From Marinomonas profundi (GTDB lineage: Bacteria > Pseudomonadota > Gammaproteobacteria > Pseudomonadales > Marinomonadaceae), in NCBI RefSeq assembly GCF_020694005.1, contig NZ_CP073013.1:1312578-1376577 (forward strand): a stretch of 64,000 nt of DNA, in the 5' to 3' direction. How positions within the stretch are numbered: position 1 is the stretch's first letter; each line of letters opens with the position of its first letter. The notes under the pieces are model-generated. The model saw only the letters and a program-made list of their open reading frames with translations, did not search any database and was not told where the DNA came from. This document shows, piece after piece, positions 10,011 through 19,428 of the stretch. The position numbers were made by a program, and so were the translations under genes.

Positions 10011-10526
10011 ATGACAACCACACTTTCTCAGCGTGATATTGATATCATCACGGCACAGCTTGGACGAGCGCCTAGTGGCATCAACGCCATCGCCCATTAC
10101 TCACCTAACGGCACACCACAAGTACTGGAAATGGAAACCTGGGTATTTGATCAGCCTTTCCCAACGCTCTACTGGCTCTCAAGCAAAGCCATCGACAAAG
10201 CCTTAGCGAAAATAGAAAGCCATGGCGTCGTCAAAGAGCTTGAACAACGCATCAAAGATGACGAAACATTACGTGAAGCCCACCACGCTTCCCATCGGGA
10301 TTACATCGCAAGACGCTGGGCCGTCATGAGCGATGAACACAAAGCCATTATTGAAGCAAAAGGCTTTAAGCCATTGTTTGATAAACTGGGCATTGGCGGG
10401 ATTGCAAATTGGGATCAGGTTCGATGCTTGCACATGCAATACGCTCATCACCTTGCTGGCAACAACGTCATTGGCCAAATTTTGGATGCCGAATACGGCA
10501 TGAAAGCCATCGCTGACGCAGAATAA
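10011..10526 (+). CDS. DUF501 family protein
   Basis: A 171-residue protein matching the DUF501 pattern: LSQRDIDIITAQLGRAPSG at the start, then FPTLYWLSSKAI and the C-terminal RCLHMQYAHHLAGNNVIGQ. The family has no established function. It follows the PilZ-like gene closely and ends at a strong terminator. Confidence 0.85.
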   Translation: MTTTLSQRDIDIITAQLGRAPSGINAIAHYSPNGTPQVLEMETWVFDQPFPTLYWLSSKAIDKALAKIESHGVVKELEQRIKDDETLREAHHASHRDYIARRWAVMSDEHKAIIEAKGFKPLFDKLGIGGIANWDQVRCLHMQYAHHLAGNNVIGQILDAEYGMKAIADAE

Positions 10527-10543
10527 CCTCGATTAAAAAACAC

Positions 10544-10582
10544 AAAAAAAAGGGGAATAGCCAATGACTATTCCCCTTTTTT
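10544..10582 (+). terminator. strong Rho-independent terminator after DUF501
   Basis: A 9-bp GGGGAATAG / CTATTCCCC stem, extended by A-run/T-run pairing, has a 7-base loop and ends in TTTTTT. The symmetric A and T tracts allow it to act on both strands. Confidence 0.92.
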
Positions 10583-10631
10583 ATATTATTTAGCCAAAGA
10601 CTCGCTTTGGTCTTGGTTGCGTTAAAGCGTT

Positions 10632-10922
10632 TTACTTTGGACTTTTTAACATGACTCTTAGCTCTTCCGGGGTGGACGCCTTTGGCAACAGCTCCCGAAT
10701 ACGATTAAATGCCGCTTGCGCAACCGCCGCACGTTGCGCGTAAGTGGTTAGCGCCCCGCCCGTCCAACCGGCCAACTTTACCATCTCATTTTTGAAATGA
10801 TTGCCACCAACCCCATGCCCCCCTAGCGTCATTAAGGCATCTTCAATGTCTAAATAACTGGGGCGTTCACCGCCAAATTTCATAAAATCATCTTGCTGCA
10901 CTTCGGTAAACTGCTTTGACAT
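10632..10922 (-). CDS. small protein of unknown function (96 aa)
   Basis: I do not recognise this protein. It is soluble, slightly basic, and rich in glycine in the middle (GGHGVGGNHFKNEMVKLAGW), with a helical C-terminal half (TYAQRAAVAQAAFNRIRELL). Spacing and codon use look like a real gene. It lies convergent to DUF501 and downstream of glpK on the same strand, with a 92-bp gap to glpK. No membrane segment, signal peptide or metal motif is visible. Confidence 0.65.
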   Translation of the reverse strand: MSKQFTEVQQDDFMKFGGERPSYLDIEDALMTLGGHGVGGNHFKNEMVKLAGWTGGALTTYAQRAAVAQAAFNRIRELLPKASTPEELRVMLKSPK

Positions 10923-11014
10923 TCTGCAAACCCTTTGTAAAAAAATATTCTTCCCTAAAATTAGCGATTATTACCTTGTCGTACAAGCGATGACATGTAT
11001 CAAATCGTAAAGCA

Positions 11015-12499
11015 TTAATCTCGTGTGCGCACTCGATCTACCGCTTTCTGCCAGCCACGATATAATGTATCTCCCGTGCCTTTTTCCATGGCGGGTTCAA
11101 AGCATTTATCCGCTTGCCATAAAAGCGCCACCTCATCCAACGATTGATACAACCCGACCTGCAAGCCCGCTAAAAATGCCGCGCCCAGCGCCGTTGTTTC
11201 CGTGACACAAGGACGCTCTACGGTAATCTCTAATAGGTCGCTTAAAAACTGTACCATGACATCGTTAATCACCATGCCACCGTCCACACGCAAGGTGCTA
11301 AAGGTTGCGCCATCTTGCGCCATCGCTCCCACAAGGTCTCTGGTCTGATAACACACAGAACGCAACCCCGCACTCACGATATCGGCCACGCTAGTGTCCC
11401 GAGTTAAACCAATCATTGCACCACGCGCATCAGGATCCCAATAAGGCGCCCCTAACCCCGTAAAGGCAGGCACGAGGTAAACCGAATCATCGTTTAAAGC
11501 CTGTTGCGCCAAGCTTTGCGTCTCTTTCGCATCAGAAAACAGCTTCAACCCATCTCGTAACCATTGGATCGCCGCGCCCGCCACAAAAATGCTGCCTTCT
11601 AAGGCGTACGTCACCTTACCATTTAAACGATAACCCACCGTGGTAAGCAACTTATGCTCGGAGCGAATGGCCTCATCGCCAGTATTCAGAATCATAAAAC
11701 ACCCAGTGCCATAGGTGCTTTTCACCATGCCAGGCGTAAAACAAGCTTGCCCAATCAACGCCGCTTGTTGGTCCCCTGCAATACCATTCACCGGAACCTC
11801 AGCACCCAACCAAGACGCATCAATGACACCAAAGTCAGCACTGCAATCCATCACCTCTGGGAATAACACATCGCCGATGCCTAACAGATCAATCAGTTCC
11901 TGATCCCATTCTTGCGTATGAATATTAAACGCCATGGTGCGTGCCGCATTGGTCGCATCGGTTTTATGCGATTGCCCATTGGTCAATCGCCACAATAAAA
12001 AGCTATCAACCGTGCCAAACGCCAAACGCCCTGCTTGGGCTTTTTCACGCGCGCCCTCAACATTGTCTAATATCCAGCGAATTTTCGTCGCCGAAAAATA
12101 AGGGTCGATTAATAAGCCCGTTTTGGCCTGTACCTTCTCGCCCAAACCTTGCTTACTCAATGTTTGGCAAAATTCACTAGTGCGTCTATCCTGCCAAACA
12201 ATCGCATTATAAATCGGCTTACCGGTTTCGGTATCCCACAAAATGGTGGTTTCACGCTGATTGGTGATGCCGATGGTTGCTATCGCTTGCGCGTCGATCC
12301 CTGTATCCTTCAGAACAGATCGACAAACCGACAGTGTTGACGACCAAATATCTTCTGGATCATGCTCTACCCAGCCATCGTGCGGGAAAATTTGCGGGAA
12401 CTCTTGTTGAGATTGGCCAATACGCGCGCCTTTCTCATCAAACAAAATAGCTCGTGAACTGGTAGTGCCTTGATCGATAGCCAGAATATAATGCGTCAT
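11015..12499 (-). CDS. glpK: glycerol kinase
   Basis: A 494-residue FGGY-family sugar kinase that phosphorylates glycerol to sn-glycerol 3-phosphate with ATP. The N-terminus [17 protein letters not shown] carries the phosphate-1 motif, and [17 protein letters not shown] near residue 405 is the adenosine-binding region. Length equals the E. coli enzyme. It is transcribed divergently from glpR, with a GlpR operator in the gap. No glpF facilitator gene is adjacent, so glycerol must enter by another route or glpF lies elsewhere. Confidence 0.97.
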   Translation of the reverse strand: MTHYILAIDQGTTSSRAILFDEKGARIGQSQQEFPQIFPHDGWVEHDPEDIWSSTLSVCRSVLKDTGIDAQAIATIGITNQRETTILWDTETGKPIYNAIVWQDRRTSEFCQTLSKQGLGEKVQAKTGLLIDPYFSATKIRWILDNVEGAREKAQAGRLAFGTVDSFLLWRLTNGQSHKTDATNAARTMAFNIHTQEWDQELIDLLGIGDVLFPEVMDCSADFGVIDASWLGAEVPVNGIAGDQQAALIGQACFTPGMVKSTYGTGCFMILNTGDEAIRSEHKLLTTVGYRLNGKVTYALEGSIFVAGAAIQWLRDGLKLFSDAKETQSLAQQALNDDSVYLVPAFTGLGAPYWDPDARGAMIGLTRDTSVADIVSAGLRSVCYQTRDLVGAMAQDGATFSTLRVDGGMVINDVMVQFLSDLLEITVERPCVTETTALGAAFLAGLQVGLYQSLDEVALLWQADKCFEPAMEKGTGDTLYRGWQKAVDRVRTRD

Positions 12500-12568
12500 A
12501 GTGAATTCTCTTTGAAACCACAGTCACTCAGAGAGTAACCTTTATTGTTGTTTTGTTTTTTGAACATG

Positions 12569-12588
12569 AATATTCAAATGCGAATATT
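12569..12588. promoter_or_regulatory. GlpR operator, glpK/glpR gap
   Basis: An imperfect palindrome with arms AATATTC and GAATATT spaced by 6 bases. It matches the layout of the known GlpR operator (WATKTTCG and its complement). It lies 70 bp upstream of the glpK start and 68 bp upstream of glpR, so it can control both. Confidence 0.75.
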
Positions 12589-12655
12589 CTACATTAAAAA
12601 CCAATGCGCACTCATTTAGCAAGCAGTAACCTTTTTTTAGGGGGAATAAAACCAG

Positions 12656-13426
12656 ATGGGGCAACTTTCTCGCCAAGACAACATAGTCGCAATAGTCAAA
12701 GAAAAGGGCTACGTGACCATAGACGAACTGGCCAACCAATTTTCTGTCACGCCACAAACTATTCGTCGTGATATTAACGAATTAGCCAAGTCAGGCCACA
12801 TTCGTCGACACCATGGTGGCGCCAGTAACGACTCCAGTACCACCAACGTTGCTTACGCCACTCGACAAATTTTACAACTTCCCGCGAAAGAACAAATAGC
12901 CAAACGCATCGCGGCTGAAATCCCTAATAACGCCTCTCTTTTTATTAACATTGGCACCACCACAGAAACCGTCGCTCGCGCTCTGTTGAATCATCAGGGC
13001 TTACAGATCATCACCAACAATCTCAATGTAGCCGCCATTTTAAGCAGTAAAGAAGACTTTACCGTGATTATCGCCGGCGGCACGGTGCGCTCACGCGACG
13101 GCGGTGTCATGGGGGAAGCGACCATTGATTTTATTAATCAATTCCGTGTCGACTTTGGCATCGTGGGGATCAGTGGCATTGACCCAAACGACGGCTCATT
13201 GTTGGATTACGATTACCAAGAAGTCCGCGTTGCACAAAGTATCATACATAACTCCCGCACTGTTTTTCTTGCGGCAGACAGCGCTAAATTTGGCCGCAAC
13301 GCCGTCGTACGATTGGGCAATATTACCCAAGTCGACCGCCTGTTCACAGACGAACAGCCTCCCAAAACCATTATCAAGCTAATGAAAGAGCACAAGGTTC
13401 GTCTGGAACTCTGTACGCCCAAGTAA
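12656..13426 (+). CDS. glpR: glycerol-3-phosphate regulon repressor, DeoR family
   Basis: A 256-residue DeoR-type repressor. The N-terminal helix-turn-helix is [20 protein letters not shown], followed by [16 protein letters not shown]; the C-terminal half is the sugar-phosphate-sensing domain ([30 protein letters not shown]). It represses glycerol genes until glycerol 3-phosphate binds. It sits between glpK (divergent) and glpD (downstream), and matching operators flank both, which supports autoregulation and control of the pair. Confidence 0.95.
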   Translation: MGQLSRQDNIVAIVKEKGYVTIDELANQFSVTPQTIRRDINELAKSGHIRRHHGGASNDSSTTNVAYATRQILQLPAKEQIAKRIAAEIPNNASLFINIGTTTETVARALLNHQGLQIITNNLNVAAILSSKEDFTVIIAGGTVRSRDGGVMGEATIDFINQFRVDFGIVGISGIDPNDGSLLDYDYQEVRVAQSIIHNSRTVFLAADSAKFGRNAVVRLGNITQVDRLFTDEQPPKTIIKLMKEHKVRLELCTPK

Positions 13427-13570
13427 CCCTTGGGCGCTACCGCTCGCCTCTTTGACACAACTTCTCGCCGCGTTGACACACAAGCAACCTCACCCGAGCG
13501 CACAAATTTTCATCAAAACTTCATACTATGACCTTGTCATATGACCCATAGGGGTTTAATATCGAAAATA

Positions 13571-13590
13571 AATGTTCACTTTCGAACATA
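13571..13590. promoter_or_regulatory. GlpR operator upstream of glpD
   Basis: Arms ATGTTC and GAACAT with a 6-base centre give a near match to the E. coli GlpR operator. The site ends 30 bp before the glpD ATG. A second half-site (TATTCGAAC) follows immediately, suggesting two adjacent repressor sites. Confidence 0.82.
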
Positions 13591-13620
13591 TGTATTCGAA
13601 CTTTAATCGTGAGGCTTTGT

Positions 13621-15108
13621 ATGAATCACTCCCATTTTGACCTATTTGTAGTTGGTGGCGGCATAAACGGCACGGGGATTGCCGCAGACGCAGCAGGGCG
13701 AGGCCTAACCGTTGGCCTTTGTGAAATGGGAGACTTAGCACACGCGACGTCATCGTCGAGTAGTAAATTAATTCATGGCGGCCTGCGCTATCTGGAGCAC
13801 TACGAATTTCGCCTTGTAAAAGAAGCGCTAACAGAACGTGAGGTATTGCTCAAAGTCGCGCCACATCTAGTGACCCCCATGCGTTTTCAAATGCCACATC
13901 GACCGCATTTACGCCCAGCGTGGTTGATCCGCATTGGTTTATTCCTTTACGACAACCTTGGCAAGCGTGAAACATTGCCAGCGTCAAAAGGTGTCAAATA
14001 CGGCATAGACAGCCCACTTAAAGCCGACATAACACAGGGATTCGAATACTCAGACTGTTGGGTTGATGACGCCAGACTGGTCGTCACCAATGCCCTAAGC
14101 GCACAACAACATGGCGCCGCCATTTTCGCCCGCACGCGCTGCACCGCCGCAAAACGCGTCGATAATCTGTGGAAAATCCGTTTAGAAGATCAGATCACAA
14201 AAGAAACCCATGACATCACCGCAAAAGCATTAGTGAACGCCGCTGGGCCCTGGGTATCATCCTTTATCGAAACCAAGCTAGACCGCAAGGCCCCTTATGG
14301 CATTCGGATGATCAAGGGTAGCCATATTGTGGTGCCTAAACTGCACTCTCAACCTAATGCCTTTATCATGCAAAATACCGATAAACGCATCGTCTTCGCC
14401 ATTCCGTACCGCGAGCATTACACCCTGCTCGGCACCACCGATGTGGAATACAAAGGCGATCCCAATGATGTCGCCATCTCCGCAGCGGAAACCCAATACA
14501 TTCTGCAAGTGGCAAACGACCACTTCAAAAAAACCCTGACCCCCGCCGATGTGGTGTGGAGTTACTCTGGCGTTCGGCCTTTACTGGAAGATGAGTCGTC
14601 TGACCCATCCGCCGTGACCAGAGACTACACTCTACATTTAGAAGACCAAGCACAACACGCGCCCTTATTGAGTATTTTTGGCGGTAAAATCACCACTTAT
14701 CGCAAACTGGCGTTATCCGCGCTGAAAAAGCTGGCGCCTTATTTTGATAATCTTGGGGACGAATGGACTCACAGCAAGCCGCTTCCTGGTGGGGATTTGG
14801 GCATGTCATTGGATGCTTTTGCCATGAAACTTCAGCAAGACTACCCTTTTATAGGGCCATCACTTGCCCGCCGTTTCGCAAACAGTTACGGCACACTCAC
14901 TCACACCATGCTCAATAAAGCACATTCAATAACCGAGCTTGGGCTACATTTTGGCAACCAGCTTTATCAACAAGAAGTAGATTATTTGATACAGCATGAA
15001 TGGGCTCGCTCAGCAGAAGACATTCTATGGCGCCGCACTAAGTTGGGCCTTGAGTTCAGCGCAGAGCAAACCAGCGCGCTTGAGGATTACATCAAGGCAA
15101 ACGCTTGA
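13621..15108 (+). CDS. glpD: aerobic glycerol-3-phosphate dehydrogenase
   Basis: A 495-residue FAD enzyme that oxidises sn-glycerol 3-phosphate to dihydroxyacetone phosphate at the inner face of the membrane, passing electrons to quinone. The FAD-binding motif is FDLFVVGGGINGTGIAAD; SKLIHGGLRYLEHYEFRLV and FGGKITTYRKLA are GlpD hallmarks. The frame is open from a GTG at 13609, but I chose ATG 13621 because GTGAGG then becomes the ribosome binding site. It follows glpR by 194 bp and has its own GlpR operator. Confidence 0.96.
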   Translation: MNHSHFDLFVVGGGINGTGIAADAAGRGLTVGLCEMGDLAHATSSSSSKLIHGGLRYLEHYEFRLVKEALTEREVLLKVAPHLVTPMRFQMPHRPHLRPAWLIRIGLFLYDNLGKRETLPASKGVKYGIDSPLKADITQGFEYSDCWVDDARLVVTNALSAQQHGAAIFARTRCTAAKRVDNLWKIRLEDQITKETHDITAKALVNAAGPWVSSFIETKLDRKAPYGIRMIKGSHIVVPKLHSQPNAFIMQNTDKRIVFAIPYREHYTLLGTTDVEYKGDPNDVAISAAETQYILQVANDHFKKTLTPADVVWSYSGVRPLLEDESSDPSAVTRDYTLHLEDQAQHAPLLSIFGGKITTYRKLALSALKKLAPYFDNLGDEWTHSKPLPGGDLGMSLDAFAMKLQQDYPFIGPSLARRFANSYGTLTHTMLNKAHSITELGLHFGNQLYQQEVDYLIQHEWARSAEDILWRRTKLGLEFSAEQTSALEDYIKANA

Positions 15109-15135
15109 TTCTGCAAACACAATAAATCTTTTATT

Positions 15136-15172
15136 AGCCCGTCTAAATAATTGTCTAGACGGGCTTTTTTTG
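15136..15172 (+). terminator. Rho-independent terminator after glpD
   Basis: A 10-bp stem AGCCCGTCTA / TAGACGGGCT with a short AT-rich loop is followed directly by a run of T residues. Confidence 0.93.
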
Positions 15173-15221
15173 TTTAACTAAAACGCTTCGTAACCGCCTC
15201 TCAAACAGGAACCAAGACACA

Positions 15222-15992
15222 ATGGACTTTGTTTTTTTCGATATCTCTATTTGGATTTATTTAGCCTTGTTTGGCGCGGCATTTCTTGCGGGTGTCATTG
15301 ATGCCATTGCCGGTGGTGGTGGCTTGATTACCGTTCCCGTTTTATTGGCCGCTGGACTGTCGCCGGCCGAAGCCCTTGCCACCAATAAGTTACAAGGCTG
15401 CGCAGGCACAGTATCAGCGTCTTATCATTTTGTAAAAAAGGGCCAAGTGAAACTTGCCGATATGAAACTCCCCATTGCCATGACCGCCATCGGGGCGATT
15501 TTGGGGACGCTGCTGGTCTCTTATTTAGACAGCAGTCTATTGCTAAAAGCGGTGCCGGTTATCTTGATTGCCGTGGCGATTTTCTTTTTCTTTTTGCCAA
15601 AACTACAACCCTATATTGCCAGCAAATTTTCGCTCAGCCATGTTCAGTTTGCGCTGATTATTGGCACCAGCATTGGCTTTTATGATGGCTTAATTGGCCC
15701 TGGTACGGGCGCTTTTTTCTCAACTGCTTACTTATGCTTGATGGGATTAACCGTGGTATCAGCCACGGCGCACACAAAAGTACTCAACGCCACCAGCAAT
15801 CTAGCGTCTTTGGCGATGTTCGCTTTTAGTGGTCATCTCATTTGGGCATTAGGCATTGTCATGGGCATAGGCCAATGGTTTGGCGCACAAATTGGTTCTC
15901 GCCTTGTGATCACCAAAGGCGCCAAACTGATTCGCCCTATGGTGATCATTATGTGTTTGGCCATTTCCGTTAAACTGCTACTGGACAACTAG
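15222..15992 (+). CDS. TSUP family (TauE/SafE, YfcA-like) membrane transporter
   Basis: A 256-residue protein with about eight membrane segments and the TSUP repeats: AGVIDAIAGGGGLITVPVLL at the N-terminus and GFYDGLIGPGTGAFF in the second half. Family members export sulfite, sulfoacetate or other sulfur-containing or organic anions; the YfcA subgroup has no firm substrate. The stop codon overlaps, on the opposite strand, the stop codon of the LysR gene, so the two transcripts converge with no room for a terminator between them. Confidence 0.9.
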   Translation: MDFVFFDISIWIYLALFGAAFLAGVIDAIAGGGGLITVPVLLAAGLSPAEALATNKLQGCAGTVSASYHFVKKGQVKLADMKLPIAMTAIGAILGTLLVSYLDSSLLLKAVPVILIAVAIFFFFLPKLQPYIASKFSLSHVQFALIIGTSIGFYDGLIGPGTGAFFSTAYLCLMGLTVVSATAHTKVLNATSNLASLAMFAFSGHLIWALGIVMGIGQWFGAQIGSRLVITKGAKLIRPMVIIMCLAISVKLLLDN

Positions 15993-16927
15993 TTCAGATC
16001 ATCAGGCGTCGTCAAAGCATCTTCCGGTGAATACTGGTAGCACTCTGTTACCAGCCAACTGAGCAACTGCTGAACCGGCTCTCGCTGACGCTGCATATCA
16101 GGACAGGCAAACAAATACGCATGACCTTCGTCTAACACTGGCGAAAATGGCATAACCAAGCGCCCTTGCTGAATATCATCCATCACCAGCGGCGTTCTCC
16201 CCAAGGCGACGCCTTGTCCTGCAATGGCGGCTTGCACCGCAAGATCACCGCGATTGAAGCTGATGCCGCGCGATGGCTTCACGCCTTTTGCATTGGCCAA
16301 TAACAGCCATTTTTCCCATTCCGCGTATGGGCTGGAAAAACGCCACTCAGAGTCATCATTCAATAAAGGCACTTGTGCCAACTGGCTAGGCTCCGCCAAG
16401 GCGCGCGACTGTGCAAATGCAGGACTGCAAACCGGAAACACCTTGTCTTTCATTAGGGGGACAATGTGCCCTTTAGAGTGATGAACATGACTGTGTACGA
16501 TGGCCACATCAATCCTATCGCGCTGGAAATTAACCTCTCTATCATTGGCCTGAATCCGCAATTGCAAATCAGGGTAAGCCTCCTGCAAATTGCCCAAACG
16601 AGGAATCAGCCATTTGGTCGCAAACGACGGCATGACTGAAACGGTCAAAATATTAGAGGTTTCCTCTTCCTGCAGTTCTAGAATTAATTCATTGATATCA
16701 TGAAAACTGTGATTCAGCTGCACCGCTAAACGCGCACCCGCCACCGTTAACGCCAAGCGCCGGTGATAACGAATAAACAAAGAAAGCCCCAAACGCTCTT
16801 CCAACTGGCGCATTTGCTGACTCACCGCGCCCTGTGTTAAGTGCATTTCTTGCGCGGCCTTGGTAAAGCTTAAATGACGCGCCGCAATCGCAAACGTCCC
16901 CAGCCCAGACAAAGGAATCGATTTCAT
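15989..16927 (-). CDS. LysR-family transcriptional regulator, GcvA-like
   Basis: A 312-residue LysR regulator. The helix-turn-helix covers LSFTKAAQEMHLTQGAVSQQ followed by MRQLEERLGLSLFIR; the LPLSGL-type opening (IPLSGLGTFAIAARHLSFT) and the effector domain are of the GcvA subgroup. It is transcribed divergently from the probable small RNA at 17167, an arrangement reminiscent of gcvA and the small RNA gcvB in enterics. Target and effector are otherwise unknown. Confidence 0.9.
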   Translation of the reverse strand: MKSIPLSGLGTFAIAARHLSFTKAAQEMHLTQGAVSQQMRQLEERLGLSLFIRYHRRLALTVAGARLAVQLNHSFHDINELILELQEEETSNILTVSVMPSFATKWLIPRLGNLQEAYPDLQLRIQANDREVNFQRDRIDVAIVHSHVHHSKGHIVPLMKDKVFPVCSPAFAQSRALAEPSQLAQVPLLNDDSEWRFSSPYAEWEKWLLLANAKGVKPSRGISFNRGDLAVQAAIAGQGVALGRTPLVMDDIQQGRLVMPFSPVLDEGHAYLFACPDMQRQREPVQQLLSWLVTECYQYSPEDALTTPDDLN

Positions 16928-17131
16928 AAAACAACCACCATAGACAAGCTGAACTACTGCAAAGCAAAAAAGCCGTTAATATTAAGCGATACAAGAAAAC
17001 TTGATAAGTTATTGATAAAACAGCAACTTAGAGCTTTATATTTTTCGGCACTCTAGACAAGAATACACACAACGCGAATCCGATGACATTTTGCATTAAT
17101 TTAGCTAATCCAACAAATCAATTTATATCGT

Positions 17132-17159
17132 TTGTCACTTTTATCTAACAAGATAGAAT
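17132..17159 (+). promoter_or_regulatory. sigma-70 promoter for a probable small RNA
   Basis: TTGTCA (17132-17137) and TAGAAT (17154-17159) are separated by 16 bases, a close match to the consensus. Transcription would start near 17166. No coding frame follows before the terminator at 17313-17338. Confidence 0.65.
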
Positions 17160-17165
17160 GCTTGC

Positions 17166-17338
17166 ATCTCTTAGGTTGAACAGCGACCTAATATTGACCA
17201 ATACAGCCCTAACTGTATTGCCCCTGAAACAGGTCCCACAGTCGTGTTTCAGGTGAATATCAGCATTCCCCACAGGATGATGTTATTCGCAACCGCTAGT
17301 TACTTTTGTTGAAGCCGGACTTGTCCGGCTTTTTTTTG
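17166..17338 (+). ncRNA. probable structured small RNA (about 170 nt), family not recognised
   Basis: Between a sigma-70 promoter and a Rho-independent terminator lie five consecutive hairpins and no reading frame. SL1 is 17171-17191 (TTAGGT / ACCTAA), SL2 17199-17220 (CAATACAG / CTGTATTG, perfect), SL3 17223-17253 (CCTGAAAC / GTTTCAGG, perfect), SL4 17255-17288 (12-bp stem with two mismatches) and SL5 the terminator. A single-stranded stretch at 17289-17312 (pyrimidine- and T-rich) could be the seed or Hfq site. It is divergent from a GcvA-like regulator, as gcvB is from gcvA, but it lacks the GU-rich block of GcvB. It is not RsmY/CsrB-like either, since it has very few GGA loops. The next gene downstream is on the other strand, so it is not a leader. 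Confidence 0.68.
17313..17338 (+). terminator. Rho-independent terminator of the small RNA
   Basis: A perfect 8-bp stem AGCCGGAC / GTCCGGCT closing a 2-base gap is followed by eight T residues. No plus-strand gene precedes it other than the proposed small RNA. Confidence 0.92.
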
Positions 17339-17372
17339 CTTACAATTCGGGCACGTCTTTGGTCTTTAAAGC

Positions 17373-17400
17373 AAAAAACGGCGACCCAAAGGCCGCCGTT
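17373..17400 (-). terminator. Rho-independent terminator after GAPDH
   Basis: Read on the minus strand, AACGGCG and CGCCGTT form a stem with a 10-base loop, followed by TTTTTT. It lies 38 bp beyond the GAPDH stop. Confidence 0.85.
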
Positions 17401-17437
17401 AAATAACACAAGTGACTGTGTCCAATCATTTCATTGC

Positions 17438-18811
17438 TTAAGCTGCTTTCGATTCAAGCAACTCAGCCTGAGTAAAATTTGCTAGGGCAAGTTTCTCCAT
17501 CAAGCGCACTACTTGGCAGCTGTAACCGTATTCGTTATCGTACCAAACGTATAAAATTGCCTGATTACCGCGAACCTTGGTTGATAGCGAATCTAAAATT
17601 CCCGCCTGTTGCGAACCGATAAAGTCAGAACTGACGGCATCTGCACCATCGCTGTAGCCAATCTGTCCGGTTAGCTCAGCGCTATTTGATGCCGCTTTTA
17701 AAAGCTGATTAATCTCTTCAACCGAGGTTGCCGTTTTCAGATTTAAACTTAATACCGCGATAGAAACGTTAATCACAGGAACACGAATCGCGCTGCCGCT
17801 CAGCTTACCTTCTAAAGAAGGAATGGCTTTCGATACCGCTTTTGCCGCGCCAGTTTCTGTCATCACCATGTTCATACCTGCGGCACGACCACGACGATCC
17901 CCTTTATGAATATTGTCGATCAGGTTTTGATCGTTGGTGTAAGCATGGACGGTTTCGACATGGCCAGACTCAATACCAAAGGTTTTTTCCAACACCGACA
18001 AAATGGGGGTAATGGCATTCGTGGTACAAGACGCCGCGGATACAATACGATCGGCATCGGTTACATCACTGTCGTTGACACCAAATACGATGTTTTTCAT
18101 CTGCTTGCCTGGCGCTGTCAGCACCACACGCTCAATGCCGGGACGATTCAAGTGAACACTCAAACCATCGTGGTCACGCCAGCGGCCCGTATTATCAACT
18201 AACAACGCATTATTAATACCGTGTGCTTGATAATCCACTTCTGCGGGGTCAGAAGCATAAATGACTTTTACGGTTGCACCATTGATGACTAAAGCTTGAT
18301 TCTCTTCATCCACCTTAACCAGACCATCATACACACCATGAACAGAATCGTATTTCAGCAAGCTGGCACGCTTAACAAGGTCATTATCACACGCTTTGCG
18401 CACCACGATGGCAGCAAGCGCCATGCCTGGCGTCGTATGGCCAAGCGCGCACATGCGACGCGCAAGTAAACGACCAATGCGACCAAATCCGTATAATACC
18501 ACTGGGGTTTCTGTGCCATCGTTTGACTGAACCGCTAACACAGAGGCGACATCGGCTTCAGCAACCAAAGACTCTAACTCAACCACGGTGTGGGTGGTGT
18601 CACTCGCCAACACTTGCTCTAACACTTGATACACTTGGACCAGATCCAATTCAGGATGTTGATCAAAAGCGGCCATTAAACCAGTGACAGAATCCGCCAT
18701 TAAGGTGTTGCCTGCCAATTGAACTTTGACGGCCTTTTCACGCCCCAATTTGCCTAAAAGAGGAATCATAGATTCTGCTTGCGAAAGTGCTTGTAACCAA
18801 GTGTTTGTCAT
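17438..18811 (-). CDS. glyceraldehyde-3-phosphate dehydrogenase, long form with N-terminal extension
   Basis: A 457-residue protein, about 120 longer than housekeeping GAPDH. The Rossmann motif GFGRIGR is at 108-114 and the catalytic Cys262 lies in ASCTTNAITP, with the conserved histidine region beyond, so the enzyme core is intact. The first about 105 residues form a helical extension (QAESMIPLLGKLGREKAVKV). Pseudomonads have a protein of this long type beside a normal Gap. It interconverts glyceraldehyde 3-phosphate and 1,3-bisphosphoglycerate; whether this copy works in glycolysis or gluconeogenesis cannot be told here. Monocistronic with its own terminator. Confidence 0.92.
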   Translation of the reverse strand: MTNTWLQALSQAESMIPLLGKLGREKAVKVQLAGNTLMADSVTGLMAAFDQHPELDLVQVYQVLEQVLASDTTHTVVELESLVAEADVASVLAVQSNDGTETPVVLYGFGRIGRLLARRMCALGHTTPGMALAAIVVRKACDNDLVKRASLLKYDSVHGVYDGLVKVDEENQALVINGATVKVIYASDPAEVDYQAHGINNALLVDNTGRWRDHDGLSVHLNRPGIERVVLTAPGKQMKNIVFGVNDSDVTDADRIVSAASCTTNAITPILSVLEKTFGIESGHVETVHAYTNDQNLIDNIHKGDRRGRAAGMNMVMTETGAAKAVSKAIPSLEGKLSGSAIRVPVINVSIAVLSLNLKTATSVEEINQLLKAASNSAELTGQIGYSDGADAVSSDFIGSQQAGILDSLSTKVRGNQAILYVWYDNEYGYSCQVVRLMEKLALANFTQAELLESKAA

Positions 18812-19074
18812 TTTCTGCCCCCGAAAAAAGACGCTGTTTATATCAATATGGACGCAGTCTAACGACAGATAAGGACAAAAACAAATTGTAAGAAGGCAAC
18901 GAAAAACCTTTAAAAACGGGCATTTAGCGCATTATTTTATAGAAATAACGAAATTACCCGAAAGGTCTAGAAACTTTACTACATAATCTGAATATTAAGC
19001 GCTGAATCACCAGAGACAGTCTGATTATGTTGTAATTTGGCAACGAAAACTGACAGGAAATTTCATCAATTATT

Positions 19075-19401
19075 TTATAAATGACGCTTTCTTTCCGCTA
19101 AAATCCCCAAAAAACAAAAACATCCCACCACTAACGCTGGCCGATAAATCAAATCCACCTGCACAATCCCCCAATACACCAGCGGTTGACTCCACAAGGT
19201 CAGAAGACCATAGCCAAAAGTACACATCAAAATAAACGTCATCACTCTGGCAATAAACACCCAAGAAGACACCAATTTTTTGAGCGACGCATTGACCTTA
19301 TCTCCGTAAATAACCAAACAAGTGGCGACCAAGGCCAGTGAGATATCCTGAAGATAAGGTTGCATAAAATGCGCTAGGCGAAGATTCAGATCAATAAACA
19401 T
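19075..19401 (-). CDS. DUF3392 membrane protein
   Basis: A 108-residue inner-membrane protein with three hydrophobic segments: ISLALVATCLVIYGD, then the segment around FILMCTFGYGLLTLW, then VVGCFCFLGILAERKRHL. The pattern, including the ending LGILAERKRHL, is that of DUF3392 proteins of gammaproteobacteria, whose function is unknown. It lies 27 bp downstream of the exported-protein gene on the same strand and is probably co-transcribed with it. Confidence 0.82.
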   Translation of the reverse strand: MFIDLNLRLAHFMQPYLQDISLALVATCLVIYGDKVNASLKKLVSSWVFIARVMTFILMCTFGYGLLTLWSQPLVYWGIVQVDLIYRPALVVGCFCFLGILAERKRHL

Positions 19402-19428
19402 AAGTACAACGACACCAATAAGGTAAAA

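Noticed and set aside
17166..17338. Small RNA as GcvB, CsrB/RsmY or 6S RNA
   Set aside because: It lacks the GU-rich region of GcvB, has too few GGA loops for the CsrB group, and does not close end to end into the long rod of 6S RNA.
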